Below the pieces are notes generated by a model. The model worked only from the letters and a program-made list of their open reading frames with translations. It searched no databases and was not told the origin of the DNA. From contig JAGNDO010000001.1 of the NCBI GenBank assembly GCA_018003515.1, positions 1 to 64,000 on the forward strand: DNA of 64,000 nt, in the 5' to 3' direction. Within the stretch, counting starts at the first letter, position 1, and each line of letters begins with the position of its first letter. This document shows, in pieces, positions 24,044-34,292 of the stretch. The translations under genes and the position numbers were made by a program. The stretch comes from Caldilineaceae bacterium (lineage in GTDB: Bacteria > Chloroflexota > Anaerolineae > Caldilineales > Caldilineaceae).

Positions 24044-24267
24044 CACATTCCTCCGTGGCTCCAAATCTTTACCAATACAACTGAACTCTCATCCGTTTCG
24101 CATTTTCTCCATTATATCACGACAATCGCGCCGGTCAACCAGTTTCACGCTCCGTCCACCCGCTCACCCGCTCCAAATGCGCCCAGATGTCCGCCTCGTC
24201 CATCCAGACGGGCTTGAACCGTCCACCAGAAAGATCCGTTTTAGTCCGTCAAATCCGTGACCTATTT

Positions 24268-25470
24268 TTAGTAAACAAACTCCCGCACATCGTAATGCGA
24301 AACCCGGACGCCCCGCGCCTTGGCCCAGAGCAAAAGCGCACTTTTGAAGCGCTGCTCCTCGGCCCGAATCTCATCGTCGCTCATGGGGACGAAACCGGCG
24401 GCGGCCAGGTCGGTGACGTAGGGGGAGTCTGGCCCGGCCACGAAGGGGGAGAGGTAGATGAGGTCGTCCGCGCCCAGGGGGAGGCGTTGGAGCAGGGCGA
24501 TCGTGTCGGCAAAGTGGGCGTCCCGGAAGTGCGTCCCGCCGATGCCAACCATGAAGATCAGCCCCACGCTCACCCCGCCGGCCTTGATGGTCTGCACGGC
24601 GGCCAGGACATCCTCGGCCTGGCCTTGCTTGGCCAGGAAGGCACGCAGGGGATCGTGGCCGGTCTCCAGGCCCACGTAGACCCGGCGCAGGTTGCGCTCG
24701 GCCAATTCCCGGAAGTCCGTAGCGGATTTGCGCAGGGCGTCCGGCGCGCTGATGAAGGCGTAGATGCCGTTCAGATCCTGGCCGGGGCCGATGGCGAACT
24801 GTTCGTTGACCGCGTCCATCAGGGGCAGCAGCCGGGGTTGGGGGATGATCACGGCGTTGGCATCGGCCAGAAAGAGCGTGCGGCGCAGGCTCAGTCCCCG
24901 GCCCAGGAAGCTGCGGATCTGGGCCATGTGATCGGTTAACTCGGCCACGGATTTGATGCGGAAGGGGCGGTCCCGATAGAAGGTGCAAAAGGTGCATTCG
25001 TTGTACGAACAGCCCTCCGCGGCCTGGACCACCACGGCCATGTATTGGTCCGGCGGCAGGATGGAGACGGGTTTATAAATGGCGCTGAAACGGTCGGCTT
25101 CGGCCTCCAGCCGGGGAAAATCCCAGGCGGATATGCAGGCCAGCCAGGCGGGGGCGAGGGGCGAATGGCGAATGGCGGGAAGCGAAGAGACCTCGGCGGT
25201 CAGGGCATAGGCCCGATTGAGGAGGGTGCGACGTTCGTCTGCGTCCAAAAAGCGGCGGATGCGCTGGCCGGGGCGAGCCGGATCGATCCACTTGGCCAAG
25301 ATGCGGTTATCCAAGGCCCGGCGATAGGTGATCTTGTCCCAAAACACGCCCACCATGCGCCCCTCGCCGTCAAAGGAGAGGTTGATGGCCCCGTCAAAGC
25401 TGAGGGTCAACGTCCCCGCGGCCGTGGAGAGGTGGATGGGGCGGTCATGGGCGTCAAGAAGTGTACGCAT
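24268..25470 (-). CDS. Radical SAM protein with CX4CX2C cluster motif
   Basis: A 400-residue enzyme. The iron-sulfur motif is GCSYNECTFC (residues ~170-179): the first spacing is four residues instead of the canonical three. It is followed by YRDRPFRIKSV and later SAM-binding strands (GVSVGLIFMVGIGG). LRRVYVGLETGHD is the (beta/alpha)6-barrel strand seen in Elp3/YgiQ-like enzymes. An ~130-residue N-terminal domain precedes. SLPAIRHSPLAPA near residues 97-109 is encoded by CGAATGG repeats. ATG 25470 is preferred to the GTG two codons before. Function is unknown; no maturase or RiPP genes adjoin it. Confidence 0.85.
   Translation of the reverse strand: MRTLLDAHDRPIHLSTAAGTLTLSFDGAINLSFDGEGRMVGVFWDKITYRRALDNRILAKWIDPARPGQRIRRFLDADERRTLLNRAYALTAEVSSLPAIRHSPLAPAWLACISAWDFPRLEAEADRFSAIYKPVSILPPDQYMAVVVQAAEGCSYNECTFCTFYRDRPFRIKSVAELTDHMAQIRSFLGRGLSLRRTLFLADANAVIIPQPRLLPLMDAVNEQFAIGPGQDLNGIYAFISAPDALRKSATDFRELAERNLRRVYVGLETGHDPLRAFLAKQGQAEDVLAAVQTIKAGGVSVGLIFMVGIGGTHFRDAHFADTIALLQRLPLGADDLIYLSPFVAGPDSPYVTDLAAAGFVPMSDDEIRAEEQRFKSALLLWAKARGVRVSHYDVREFVY
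25162..25175. repeat. CGAATGG heptamers inside the radical SAM gene
   Basis: Two exact heptamers plus a partial one are translated within the radical SAM coding frame. The same unit is otherwise intergenic in this window. Confidence 0.75.
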
Positions 25471-25494
25471 CGGCACCCGCCCTGCGAGATTGGG

Positions 25495-27555
25495 TCATGA
25501 CTGATCCTTTAGGGATTTGCCGAGGAGATCGCGCAGCCAGCCCGACTGCTTCCCGAAGGGGCCGGCACTGCCTGCCTTGAGGAAGGCGATATAAAGCCGC
25601 AGGCGAGCCTGGACCGGATAGTCGTCTTCGATGCCTTCCCACATCTCCATCCATTTTTCGGCCCCCTCCACCTGGTCTTGGGCCAGGAAGAGACGGATGA
25701 AGCCTTCGGCCAAGGCCCGAAACTCGGTGATGTGCAGCTTTTCTCGGGAGAGCAGGGTGTCGAGCAGGGTGCGGGTTTCTTGGAAATTTTCGTCGGCGAA
25801 CGCTCCGTTGGCCCGGGCGATGACACCAAAGAAATAGTCAGGAAACTCCGTGTCGATGCGATCCTGGATCGCCTGGCTTTCGGCGGCCCGACCCAACTGT
25901 TCATAGGCCATTGCCAGGTTGTTGAGGAGCAATGGTTCGTCCGGGGCCAGTTGGAGCGCCATCTCCAAGAATTGCGCGCCCTTCTCAAAGTCCTGGGCAT
26001 TGAATGCATTGAGCGCCGGGATAAAGATCGATTCCACCGCCCTGGACAATTGACCAGTCGGTTCCATTGTGACGGTGAACCCCATTACAAGCACATCTTT
26101 TTGCTTGCCGTCGAACCACATGGAAACCATACCCGGCGGCAGAATCCCCTTGCTCATGGCGGATTTGGTCGTTTCGGCGCGCAAGGCGTCCGGGCCGTGG
26201 GGACCGGTGACAAAGTCATACACGGCGCTGCGGTCGGCGGGGGTGTCGGCTTGCAGGGCCAGGCTACGAAGTACGCGCCGTGCCGTTGGATCGCCCCGTT
26301 CCATCAAAATTGGGGCCAGGGCCAAGACTTCCGGGTGGTTTTTGATAAAGCGTTGCGTCGCCCTTTTTGCCGAAGCTGAGTCGGCCTTGTCCTTTTGGGC
26401 AAGGCGTATCTGATTCAGATCGTGCACAGCTTTTTGGGAAATCCAGGAGGTGAAAGAGAAAGCCCAGGCCCCCTCCCGTTCGCTGACAGGTTTGGCCAGA
26501 TCAGCCAGATTTTCTGCGGCCAGAGAGTGGCCCGGCTGAAGCTTCAAGGCCATCTGCCATGCCCGCTTGGCAAGACGGGTGTTGCCCGTGCGGGCGGCGG
26601 CAGCGGCCCGATAATGGTACAACGCTGGATTGATCCCTTCCGCTGTGAAGTAACCGGCGGCTTCTGCTGCGTCCACCACGGCCAGCACATCCTGATGTCG
26701 GCCCAGGTAACTCAGGGCTTCCGCTTTTTTGAGCCAGACGTCCTTATCGTATTCCATATTGTCAACAGTGACGGTCAAGAGGTGATCCGCGGTCTGATTG
26801 GCCTCATCTGGCCGCCCGGCCGTGAGTTGGAAGCGAGCCAGATTGGACAGGGCTTGGAAGTTGTCTGGATTCTGGGCCAGCACCTGTTCGGCCAATTCAA
26901 TCGCCCGGTCTACCTCCCCCAGCATGAACTCGGCCAGGCTCAGGTTGTTCAAGGCCGGGATGAAGGTCGATGCCAGGGCCGAAATCTTGCGGGCCGTGAC
27001 TCGCACATCCAATAGATCTTCGTTTTGCAACTGGATGCGCAGCCGATCGTTCAGCGCCATCACGTCCAAGGCGATCTCATCGGCCAGATTTCCGCGTTTT
27101 GCCGAATCGGCCAGCAGATTTGCCAACGCGGCAATCGTGTTTCTGGCCTTATCCGCTTCGGCATGGTCCGGGAAACGCTGGACCAGATCGTGAAGCGTGG
27201 TCAATGTCAAAAAAGGATAGTGGTTTTTCAAATAAGCCGCGGCCAGACTGCCCAGCATCGCTGCATTGTCAGGGTCCAGGCGCACCAACCGCTCGGCATG
27301 GGTCTGATAGGCGCGCAGGTCATTGGTCTCATAGGCCAAGTTGACCAGTTCCCCCACGACTTCGATCCGATTGGGATAGGCCCGATCCAGCTCCGTGAGC
27401 AGGGCCAGGGCCTCTGCCCACTGGCGGCGCTTGGTCAGCTTGTCCACCTCTTCCAGCCGGGCCAGCAGTTTGGGGGACGGCGGGGTGCGGAGGGCGGATC
27501 GTTGGGGCCGGGGCGTGGATTTTTTCGATTTGGTGCGGCCCTTCTTTTTTGCCAT
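25495..27555 (-). CDS. Tetratricopeptide-repeat protein
   Basis: A 686-residue soluble protein. It starts at ATG 27555 with a very basic tail (MAKKKGRTKSKKSTPRPQR). The frame is open further upstream but that part has no protein-like composition. TPR helices are visible throughout: EALALLTELDRAYPNRIEVV, ERLVRLDPDNAAMLGSLAAAY, ELAEQVLAQNPDNFQALSNLA and LEMALQLAPDEPLLLNNLAMAY. It is a scaffold for protein contacts; partner unknown. The radical SAM gene follows on the same strand after 24 bp, so they may form a pair. Confidence 0.85.
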   Translation of the reverse strand: MAKKKGRTKSKKSTPRPQRSALRTPPSPKLLARLEEVDKLTKRRQWAEALALLTELDRAYPNRIEVVGELVNLAYETNDLRAYQTHAERLVRLDPDNAAMLGSLAAAYLKNHYPFLTLTTLHDLVQRFPDHAEADKARNTIAALANLLADSAKRGNLADEIALDVMALNDRLRIQLQNEDLLDVRVTARKISALASTFIPALNNLSLAEFMLGEVDRAIELAEQVLAQNPDNFQALSNLARFQLTAGRPDEANQTADHLLTVTVDNMEYDKDVWLKKAEALSYLGRHQDVLAVVDAAEAAGYFTAEGINPALYHYRAAAAARTGNTRLAKRAWQMALKLQPGHSLAAENLADLAKPVSEREGAWAFSFTSWISQKAVHDLNQIRLAQKDKADSASAKRATQRFIKNHPEVLALAPILMERGDPTARRVLRSLALQADTPADRSAVYDFVTGPHGPDALRAETTKSAMSKGILPPGMVSMWFDGKQKDVLVMGFTVTMEPTGQLSRAVESIFIPALNAFNAQDFEKGAQFLEMALQLAPDEPLLLNNLAMAYEQLGRAAESQAIQDRIDTEFPDYFFGVIARANGAFADENFQETRTLLDTLLSREKLHITEFRALAEGFIRLFLAQDQVEGAEKWMEMWEGIEDDYPVQARLRLYIAFLKAGSAGPFGKQSGWLRDLLGKSLKDQS

Positions 27556-27733
27556 GATGGGTACTCTTTCGGATTGGTGGGTGGATTGTTGGTTCGCCGC
27601 CATCATAGCACAGCGGCAAAGTGCATGACAAAGCAAGCGGGGGATCGGCAAAAAGTGGGGTCGCATGGAACGGTGTTTTCTGCTATACTCAGGGCGTAGT
27701 GAACTCGTCATTACCTTCGAGGGGAGATAAATC

Positions 27734-27991
27734 ATGACCGTATCCACTTCAGAACAAACTCTTTTACAAACTTGGCGCGCTTTGAAACCGGACCAACAAA
27801 AGACAGCGGTGGAGTTTGTCGAATTCCTGCGCCACAAGTCAGTCTCCAAACAACCCCGGCGTAGCCTGCTTGGCCTGTGCGCAGATCCCGCAGTACACAT
27901 CAGCGCGGACGATATCGCCGAAGCCCGCCGCGAGATGTGGGGCGACTTCCCACGGGAGATCGGGTCTTCCCAGCAAAGGAGACGAACATGA
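27734..27991 (+). CDS. VapB-type antitoxin-like protein (DUF2281)
   Basis: An 85-residue protein. LLQTWRALKPDQQKTAVEFVEFLRHK is the DUF2281 opening and RRSLLGLCADPAVHISADDIAEARREMWGDFPRE the conserved tail that normally ends an antitoxin just before a PIN-domain toxin. Here the frame continues with GSSQQRRRT and overlaps a DUF433 gene (ATGA) with no toxin. GGGGAG precedes ATG by 7 nt. Confidence 0.75.
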   Translation: MTVSTSEQTLLQTWRALKPDQQKTAVEFVEFLRHKSVSKQPRRSLLGLCADPAVHISADDIAEARREMWGDFPREIGSSQQRRRT

Positions 27992-28224
27992 AACAGTGGA
28001 CCGATCTGGATGCAGTTGCACAAGATCCCGAAAAGGTCAGTGGGGCCTGGGTATTTCGGGGCACGCGGGTGCCGGTTGCAGCCTTGTTCGAAAATTTGCG
28101 GGATGGCGCGACCGTCGAAGAATTCTTGGCTTGGTTCCCCGGCGTGGAACGCGGCCAGGTTGAAGCCGTGCTCGATTTTGAACTCAATTCGTTGCGTCGG
28201 GCCAGGGCACAAATGGCTGTCTAG
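27988..28224 (+). CDS. DUF433 protein, first copy
   Basis: A 78-residue protein. VSGAWVFRGTRVPVAALFENLRDGATVEEFLAWFPGV is the DUF433 (MerR-like helix-turn-helix) signature; the family often serves as the antitoxin to DUF5615 toxins. ATG 27988 has AAAGGAG 6 nt upstream and overlaps the DUF2281 stop. No DUF5615 gene is seen. Confidence 0.85.
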   Translation: MKQWTDLDAVAQDPEKVSGAWVFRGTRVPVAALFENLRDGATVEEFLAWFPGVERGQVEAVLDFELNSLRRARAQMAV

Positions 28225-28362
28225 CGTCTGCGCAAACAGGCGGTGGTTCAGGGGTTGGATCGGCTTTCGGCAGAGCAGATCGAGGCAGAGATCCTGCTGT
28301 TCAGAAGGAACAACGACCATGAAGCTTGCTCTACACACAGAAGCCCCACCCTTGCGTGAGGA
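28225..28362 (+). pseudogene. Fragment in frame after the DUF433 stop
   Basis: Directly after the TAG of the first DUF433 gene, the same frame stays open for 45 codons: RLRKQAVVQGLDRLSAEQIEAEILLFRR then a non-native tail. It resembles the C-terminal end of small antitoxin proteins. It has no start codon and overlaps the next gene, so it may be a gene remnant. Confidence 0.3.
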
Positions 28363-28657
28363 TGCCACCGGTGCGATCCGGGTTGGCAATTCTCGCGTGT
28401 TGCTCGAATTGGTCATCCACGCCTTTGCAGATGGCGCCACGCCGGAAACCATTGCCCAACAATACCCCACTACTTCTCTGGCCGACATCTACAGTGTGAT
28501 CGCCTATTATCTCAATCACCCCGAAGAGATCGATACATATCTGGTCGAACGAGATAAGCAAGCGACTGAAGTGCGCCAACGTATCGAGCAACGCCAAGGG
28601 GATTTGGCGGGTATCCGCAGCCGACTGTTGGTCCGAAAACAGGCAATGGTGGCCTGA
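28319..28657 (+). CDS. DUF433 protein, second copy
   Basis: A 112-residue DUF433 protein (IRVGNSRVLLELVIHAFADGATPETIAQQYPTTSLADIYSVIAYYL) with a C-terminal helix rich in Arg and Gln. AGAAGGA is 7 nt upstream of ATG. Only distantly alike to the first copy, so not a recent tandem duplication. It too lacks a DUF5615 partner. Confidence 0.85.
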   Translation: MKLALHTEAPPLREDATGAIRVGNSRVLLELVIHAFADGATPETIAQQYPTTSLADIYSVIAYYLNHPEEIDTYLVERDKQATEVRQRIEQRQGDLAGIRSRLLVRKQAMVA

Positions 28658-29134
28658 ACTATTTTGGGGGACCATCAAGGAAACTCAACGGCCACATTCT
28701 CTATTCCACGAGAATGTGGCCGTTCGCTTTGTCACCCACCTCACACAATCGGTCATTGACCGCCGATCGCAACGCGTCGGGTGTGCGTCAAGTTTTGGAA
28801 ACGAAATGGATCATCCCGGAAAGGGCCGGTTCGTTCTGCGTTTGCGGAGATCTGTTGGCCCATTCCGGGATGGGCGGATACCCCAACGCGCCAAGTGGCG
28901 GAGCGGCCCCGCCGCCGGTCACGGACCGGCTCAGAGCCAGGTAAGCGGGAGGTAGATCGTGAACGTTTTGTAAAATGGGGAGGAATCGTGCAACCATCTT
29001 AGGAAATTGGCGTATAATGGAGAGTGAAAAAAAGCAAAAGGCAAAAGGAATTGGTGGTATGCACCCAATCTCTTAATCGCCCAATCGCCAATCAACAAAT
29101 CAACGAATAAACCAACCCGAAGGACACACCACCC
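28658..29134. other. Gene-free stretch with a terminator and weak promoter
   Basis: No gene is supported; short open frames here have no family resemblance. It contains a 14-bp perfect hairpin at 28688-28723 (terminator of the DUF433 cluster), GC-rich sequence, and TATAAT at 29013-29018, which may be the -10 of the ABC exporter genes. Repetitive 'ccaatcgcc/aatcaac' sequence follows. Confidence 0.6.
28688..28723. terminator. 14-bp perfect hairpin after DUF433
   Basis: ACGGCCACATTCTC (28688-28701) pairs with 28710-28723 around an 8-base loop, followed by a T-rich stretch. Confidence 0.7.
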
Positions 29135-29839
29135 ATGACCCCACCCATCATCCAAGCCAGCAACATTCACAAGACCTTCCGCAATGGGCAGATCCAGGTC
29201 CATGCCTTGCAGGGGGTGGATTTGACCATCACGCCGGGGGAGATGGTGGCGGTGATGGGGCCGTCGGGCTGCGGCAAGACGACGTTGCTCAACTGTCTCT
29301 CTGGGCTGGACAGCTTTGACCTGGGCGAGGTGCAGATCGAGGGCACCTCCCTGGCCCAGATGAGCGACCGGGTGCGCACGGACTATCGGGCCAGGCGCAT
29401 GGGCTTTGTCTTCCAGACCTATAACCTGCTGCCGGTGATCAGCGCGGCGGAGAATGTGGAGCTGCCTCTGCTCCTCTCCGGCGTCAAGCCCAGGGAGGCC
29501 CGGCGTAAAGCCTTGGACGGCCTGGCCGCGGTGGGGTTGAGCGACCGCTCCAACCATCGCCCGGCGGAGCTTTCCGGCGGCCAGCGCCAGCGGGTGACCA
29601 TTGCCCGGGCTTTGGCCAACCAGCCCGCCATCATCTGGGCCGACGAACCCACGGGCAACTTGGACAGCCAGTCAGCGGACGACATCCTGACCTTGATGCG
29701 CAAGTTGAACAGAGAGCAGGGGCAGACCTTTGTGATCGTCACCCATGACCGGCGCATCGGCGAGCTGTGCGACCGCATTGTGCAGATGCGGGACGGGCAG
29801 ATCACCGACCAGGGGCAAGGGGCGGTGGCGCAATCATGA
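29135..29839 (+). CDS. ABC transporter ATP-binding protein, LolD/MacB type
   Basis: A 234-residue ATPase. Walker [10 protein letters not shown], the LSGGQRQRV signature, Walker [13 protein letters not shown] and the switch His in VIVTHD are intact. [10 protein letters not shown] is typical of LolD/MacB-class exporters that work with FtsX-like permeases. The stop overlaps the permease ATG by 4 nt, so the two are one unit. Confidence 0.93.
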   Translation: MTPPIIQASNIHKTFRNGQIQVHALQGVDLTITPGEMVAVMGPSGCGKTTLLNCLSGLDSFDLGEVQIEGTSLAQMSDRVRTDYRARRMGFVFQTYNLLPVISAAENVELPLLLSGVKPREARRKALDGLAAVGLSDRSNHRPAELSGGQRQRVTIARALANQPAIIWADEPTGNLDSQSADDILTLMRKLNREQGQTFVIVTHDRRIGELCDRIVQMRDGQITDQGQGAVAQS

Positions 29840-32800
29840 CCCAAACTCTCGGACTGGGCACGGCCCAGCAATGGATGTTCGTTTTGCTGGCCCTGATGGG
29901 GCTGGCTTTGCTCTATGTGATCGTGTTGGGGCTACGCCGCCGCATCATCTTCAAGATGGGGGTGCGCAATATCGCCCGGCGGCGGACGCAGACCGGGCTG
30001 ATCATCCTGGGGCTGACCTTGAGCACAGTGATCATCGTCAGCGCCCTGAGCATCGGGGACACGTTGACCTATTCCGTGCGCCGCCATGCCATCAACGCCT
30101 TTGGGGAGATCGATCAGGTGATCTCACCGCCCCTGCTCTCCGCGTTGGCGGGCTTTGCCGCGGACTCTGGGCCGGGGGATGATCCGGCGGCGGCCTTGGC
30201 GGACACGGAGTTGGCCGGGCTATTGGATGGGGATATTCTGAGCATCCTCACCCTGCTCCAAGACGGCCTGCCGGGGATCAGCGAGGAGCGCTATGCCCAG
30301 ATGCGGGATGAAGCTCAGTCGAACCCGGCCACCGCGGCCCTGGTGGATGGCTTGGCCCCCTCCATCGCCTTCCCCACCATTCTGCGGGACCGCACCAGCG
30401 GCCAGGGGATTCCCCTGGGCTTTATCGTGGCCGTGGACAATGAATATGACGAGCAGTTCGGTCTGACCACGGTGGAGGGCGAACCCGTGCGCATGGAGGA
30501 TCTGCGCACGGGGGTGGGGAATATCTTTGCCCAGGCCAGCAACCTCTTCCGCTGGGCGGACAGCGTGGGCATCAACGTGGACAACGGGGCCGCGGCCATC
30601 GCCCAGGCCGGCGCGCTGCTCACCCAAGGCCAGGATCTGCTCAACCAGTTCACCCAACCTACCCCGGCTCCTGGAACAGATCCCGTCGTCGAGCCGACCG
30701 TTCAGCCCACAGCCCCGCCACCCAGCGAGCCAACCACTGCGCCAACCAAACAGGCCGCAGCTCAACCAACCCTTGAGCCGACCGCCCAATCAACCAATCA
30801 ACCAATCAACACACCAACCGTCCAACCCACCCCCCAATCCCCACTCCCCACTCCCCAATCCCCCCTCCCCCAAACCCTGGATCTCTCTGCCATCGGCCTG
30901 GGCACGATTGATCTAGGCGCGTTGAGCGGTACGGTGTTGACCGACACCTTTGACATTGCCGCCATTGGGGATGCTTTGGGCATCGACACAGAGGCTGTTC
31001 TCAGCGCGGTCAACCTCAACACCCTGGGATCCGAGATCGACCGGGTATTGGAGCAGGTGGGGCTGGAACTGCGCCAGGGGGATGTCTACCTGAACCGCCT
31101 GGGCGCGGAACAGCTCAACGCCCAGCCTGGGGACATCCTGGACATCTATATCGGCCCCATCCCCGTGCCCTATCGGGTGCGGGCGATTGTGGAAGAGGCC
31201 GGTCCCCTGGGCGCGCTCACCCCGGTGGTGATGTTGCGGCTGGACGAGGCCCAGGAACTGCTCTTTATGCGCGGGCGGGTCAACAATGTGCTGGTCTCCA
31301 ACACCGGGGATGCCTACACGGGCATGGAGAACACCGCGGCCGCGGCCCAACAGCTGCGGGCTTTGGCCCTGAACGAAGAGGCCATCACGGATCTGGTGGC
31401 CCTGCTGCGGGAGCCGAAGATCCTGGCGGTTGTCCAGGCCAACGCCGCCAAGGAGATGGCGGACCCCTTCCAAAACCGGGAGCCGGGGCCCGAGGAGATG
31501 CTCAACTTCTTCACGGCTTTTATGGCCGGGGAAGGCGATGTGGCCCTGATCGACCGCACCCAGGCCCTGGCCGGGGAACTGGACGGGGATCTGGACAGTG
31601 CCGAAATCTCGCCGGACTTGCGGGTGCTGCTGGCCCAGCCGGACATGCAAGTCTGGCTGCGGGAGTTGCCCCTGACCCAGACCGACGGTGAGCGCGTCAG
31701 CGAAATCTTGGGCCGGATCAGCGATCTGGATGTCTTGGACGTGTTGAGCAAAAACTCGGTGGTCCAGGTGGCGGAGATCGGCGGCTCGGTCTTCACCACG
31801 GTCTTCACCATCTTTGGCATCTTCTCCATCTTTGCCGGGGTGCTGTTGATCTTCCTGATCTTTGTGATGTTGGCGGCAGAGCGACGCAGCGAAATGGGCA
31901 TGGCCAGGGCCATCGGTATGCGCCGGGGCCACTTGGTGCAGATGTTTGTCTCCGAGGGCATGGTCTATGATCTGTTAGCCGCGGCCCTGGGCATTGTATT
32001 GGGGCTGGGCATTTCGTATGCCATGATCGGCTTCTTGGGCGGCATCGTCAACACGGCCACCCAGCAGGTCAGCGCGGAACTGAGCAGCAGCCTCTTCACC
32101 TTCCGCTTCAACGTGGCCCCCACCTCCGTGGTGATCGCCTATGCCCTGGGCGTGCTCTTCACCTTTGCCGTGGTCACCGTCTCCGCGTGGCGGGTCAGTC
32201 GGCTCAACATCGTTTCGGCCATTCGGGACATCCCCGAGCCGGAAGGCAACGGGCGATCCGTGGGCAAGATCTTTGGGCGGCTGATCACTGGTCCCCTGAC
32301 CGCGGGGATTGGGGCGTGGATCTACTTTGGCGTGGACGGCGGCCAGAGCGGCACCCTGCTCCTGACAGCCCTCACCTTTATGCTGGTGGGAGGCGTACTC
32401 AGCCTGGGCTGGCTACTTTCGGCCACATCCATGCGCACAGAGCGGCGACGACGGCTGATCTATTCCCTCATGGGGTTGGGGCTGGTTTTGACATGGGGGT
32501 TGCCTTGGGAAACATTGCTCCCCGGTGCCGGCTTCGGCCTGTTGGAGCAAGACCCGCGCTGGACGTTGCTCTCCTTTGTGGCCAAAGGACCAGCCCTCAT
32601 CTTGGGCGGCATCTTGTTGATCATGTTCAGCGCTGACACCCTCTTGAATGGACTGAGCCGACTGTTGGGCGGCATCGGCGCCCTGACCCCCGTGCTCAAA
32701 ACCGCAGTGGCCTATCCCCTCAGCACCCGCTTCCGCACGGGCATGGCCATGATCATGTTCGCCATGATCATCACCACGGTGGTGCTGATGTCCGTGGTGA

Positions 32801-34011
32801 TCCAGGCCACCCAAACCGCCATCACCCCGGACGCCAAAAGCAGCGCCGGGTACGAGATCCGCACCTCCTTTGGCCTCCTCAGCTTCTTCGACCGAGAGAC
32901 GGATCTGGCCAAGGCCATCACCCAAAAGCCCGACTTCCCCCTGGCCGACGTAGCCGGGGTGGGGGCCATCACCGCCCAGAGCGTGGATGTGCGCCAGGTG
33001 GAGCCAGCCGGAGCATCCGCGTCGTGGCTCTATCTGGATCTGACGGGCATGGACTCGGGCTTCATGGCCCAAGCCGAAACCGTCTACCCCTTCCAACAAC
33101 GGGCCGCCGCCTACGCCGATGACCTGGCCGTATGGCGGGCCTTGGCCGAGCGGGACGATGTGGCCATCGTCACCCCCTCTTTGGTCGCCAATGCGGACGG
33201 CACCTATGGGGCCCTCGGTCAATTCGAGGAGATGCCGGAAAATCATGGCGGGCGTGGGCGCTGGGATTTCCGGCTGACCGGCTTTACCCAGGCCGACGCC
33301 CTGCCGGAGGTCTGGCTGGATCTGCGCAACGAGCAACCTGACGGCACCGTGATCACCCAGCGGGTGCAGGTGATCGGCGTGCTTGCCGACAACACCACCG
33401 TGCGCGAGAGCAATCTCTATCTAAACGACCGGGCCATCGCCACCCTAACGGGCAAGGCCGTGCAGCCGGAGACGTTTTACATCAAAGTGGCCGAGGACGC
33501 GGATGTGCGCACGGTGGCCCAAGCCGTGGAGCGGGCCTTCCTCTCCTCCGCCCTGGACGCCACGGTGATCGCCGACAGCTTTGCCCAGGGCCAGGCCCTG
33601 ACCCGCAGCATCCTGCAACTGTTCCAAGGCTTTCTGGCCCTGGGGCTGTTGGTGGGCATCGCCGCCTTGGGGGTGATCAGCTCTCGCACGGTGGTGGAGC
33701 GACGGCAGCAGGTGGGCATGTTGCGGGCCATCGGCTACCAGCCGGGCATGATCGCCCTCTCCTTTGTGCTGGAAGCCAGCTTCATCGCCCTGGTGGGCAT
33801 CGGCCTGGGCACGGCCACGGGCATCCTGTTGGGCCAGGCCATGATCGGCCAGTTCTTCAGCGTGATCACCGCCGGGCGCACCTTGGCCATCCCCTGGGGG
33901 CAGATCGGCGGCATCGTCGTGGCCGCCTACCTCTTCTCGTTGCTAGCCACGATCCTGCCCGCCATCCAAGCCTCCCGCATCTATCCCGCGGAGGCGCTAC
34001 GGTACGAGTAG
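29836..34011 (+). CDS. Giant FtsX-like permease
   Basis: A 1391-residue membrane protein, far longer than the usual ~400-850. An N-terminal helix is followed by a long extracytoplasmic region with a Pro/Thr/Gln-rich stretch (about residues 275-345). The first FtsX domain holds [20 protein letters not shown] near residue 690. A second set of helices follows, then another periplasmic region and the last FtsX domain ([17 protein letters not shown]). Two FtsX modules in one chain would make one transporter with the ATPase dimer. Substrate is unknown; MacB-like systems export or mechanically act on lipoproteins and peptides. ATG 29836 overlaps the ATPase gene's stop. Confidence 0.9.
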   Translation: MTQTLGLGTAQQWMFVLLALMGLALLYVIVLGLRRRIIFKMGVRNIARRRTQTGLIILGLTLSTVIIVSALSIGDTLTYSVRRHAINAFGEIDQVISPPLLSALAGFAADSGPGDDPAAALADTELAGLLDGDILSILTLLQDGLPGISEERYAQMRDEAQSNPATAALVDGLAPSIAFPTILRDRTSGQGIPLGFIVAVDNEYDEQFGLTTVEGEPVRMEDLRTGVGNIFAQASNLFRWADSVGINVDNGAAAIAQAGALLTQGQDLLNQFTQPTPAPGTDPVVEPTVQPTAPPPSEPTTAPTKQAAAQPTLEPTAQSTNQPINTPTVQPTPQSPLPTPQSPLPQTLDLSAIGLGTIDLGALSGTVLTDTFDIAAIGDALGIDTEAVLSAVNLNTLGSEIDRVLEQVGLELRQGDVYLNRLGAEQLNAQPGDILDIYIGPIPVPYRVRAIVEEAGPLGALTPVVMLRLDEAQELLFMRGRVNNVLVSNTGDAYTGMENTAAAAQQLRALALNEEAITDLVALLREPKILAVVQANAAKEMADPFQNREPGPEEMLNFFTAFMAGEGDVALIDRTQALAGELDGDLDSAEISPDLRVLLAQPDMQVWLRELPLTQTDGERVSEILGRISDLDVLDVLSKNSVVQVAEIGGSVFTTVFTIFGIFSIFAGVLLIFLIFVMLAAERRSEMGMARAIGMRRGHLVQMFVSEGMVYDLLAAALGIVLGLGISYAMIGFLGGIVNTATQQVSAELSSSLFTFRFNVAPTSVVIAYALGVLFTFAVVTVSAWRVSRLNIVSAIRDIPEPEGNGRSVGKIFGRLITGPLTAGIGAWIYFGVDGGQSGTLLLTALTFMLVGGVLSLGWLLSATSMRTERRRRLIYSLMGLGLVLTWGLPWETLLPGAGFGLLEQDPRWTLLSFVAKGPALILGGILLIMFSADTLLNGLSRLLGGIGALTPVLKTAVAYPLSTRFRTGMAMIMFAMIITTVVLMSVVIQATQTAITPDAKSSAGYEIRTSFGLLSFFDRETDLAKAITQKPDFPLADVAGVGAITAQSVDVRQVEPAGASASWLYLDLTGMDSGFMAQAETVYPFQQRAAAYADDLAVWRALAERDDVAIVTPSLVANADGTYGALGQFEEMPENHGGRGRWDFRLTGFTQADALPEVWLDLRNEQPDGTVITQRVQVIGVLADNTTVRESNLYLNDRAIATLTGKAVQPETFYIKVAEDADVRTVAQAVERAFLSSALDATVIADSFAQGQALTRSILQLFQGFLALGLLVGIAALGVISSRTVVERRQQVGMLRAIGYQPGMIALSFVLEASFIALVGIGLGTATGILLGQAMIGQFFSVITAGRTLAIPWGQIGGIVVAAYLFSLLATILPAIQASRIYPAEALRYE
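30640..30875. repeat. Low-complexity Pro/Thr/Gln linker region in the permease gene
   Basis: DNA runs such as 'aatcaaccaatcaacc' and 'caatccccactcccc' encode [12 protein letters not shown] and [13 protein letters not shown]. Similar runs are intergenic elsewhere, so short repeats seem to have expanded inside the gene without breaking the frame. Confidence 0.7.
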
Positions 34012-34292
34012 GGGAGTGGAAATCTCGTTCCAACACTCTGCGTTGGAATGCAACTGGACGCTCTGCGTCCCTGGGCGCAGAGCGCCGAACATACGCTCCC
34101 ACGCAGAGCGTGGGAGCGAGAGCGAGAGCGACCGGGAACTGAGGTGGCATGTGAACGCCTCTGCAACATCGTGCGATTAAACTATTCGCATCAGCGGAGT
34201 TCGCACCCCCTGGTGCGAACGAGTCTGCGCCAGGGGGCGCAGACTCCGCGGCCTGACTCAAACGATGGACACAAAAAAGAAAGGGATACATC
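34012..34292. repeat. Cluster of palindromic intergenic repeats
   Basis: No gene. It holds an ACGCTCCCACGCAGAGCGT-type element (about 34031-34120) and two GTTCGCACC/GTCTGCGCC palindromes at 34199-34220 and 34223-34244. The first matches the pair at 11347-11422. Confidence 0.85.

Noticed and set aside
24187-24939. Plus-strand open frame opposite the radical SAM gene
   Set aside because: Antisense shadow; the radical SAM motifs on the minus strand are decisive.
27556-28488. N-terminal extension of the TPR gene to 28488
   Set aside because: The extension runs antisense through the DUF433 and DUF2281 genes, has no family likeness, and a natural start with a basic N-terminus exists at 27555.
28714-28997. 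Small genes in the gap before the ABC exporter
   Set aside because: Several overlapping frames exist on both strands, none with an SD, a domain or a protein-like composition.
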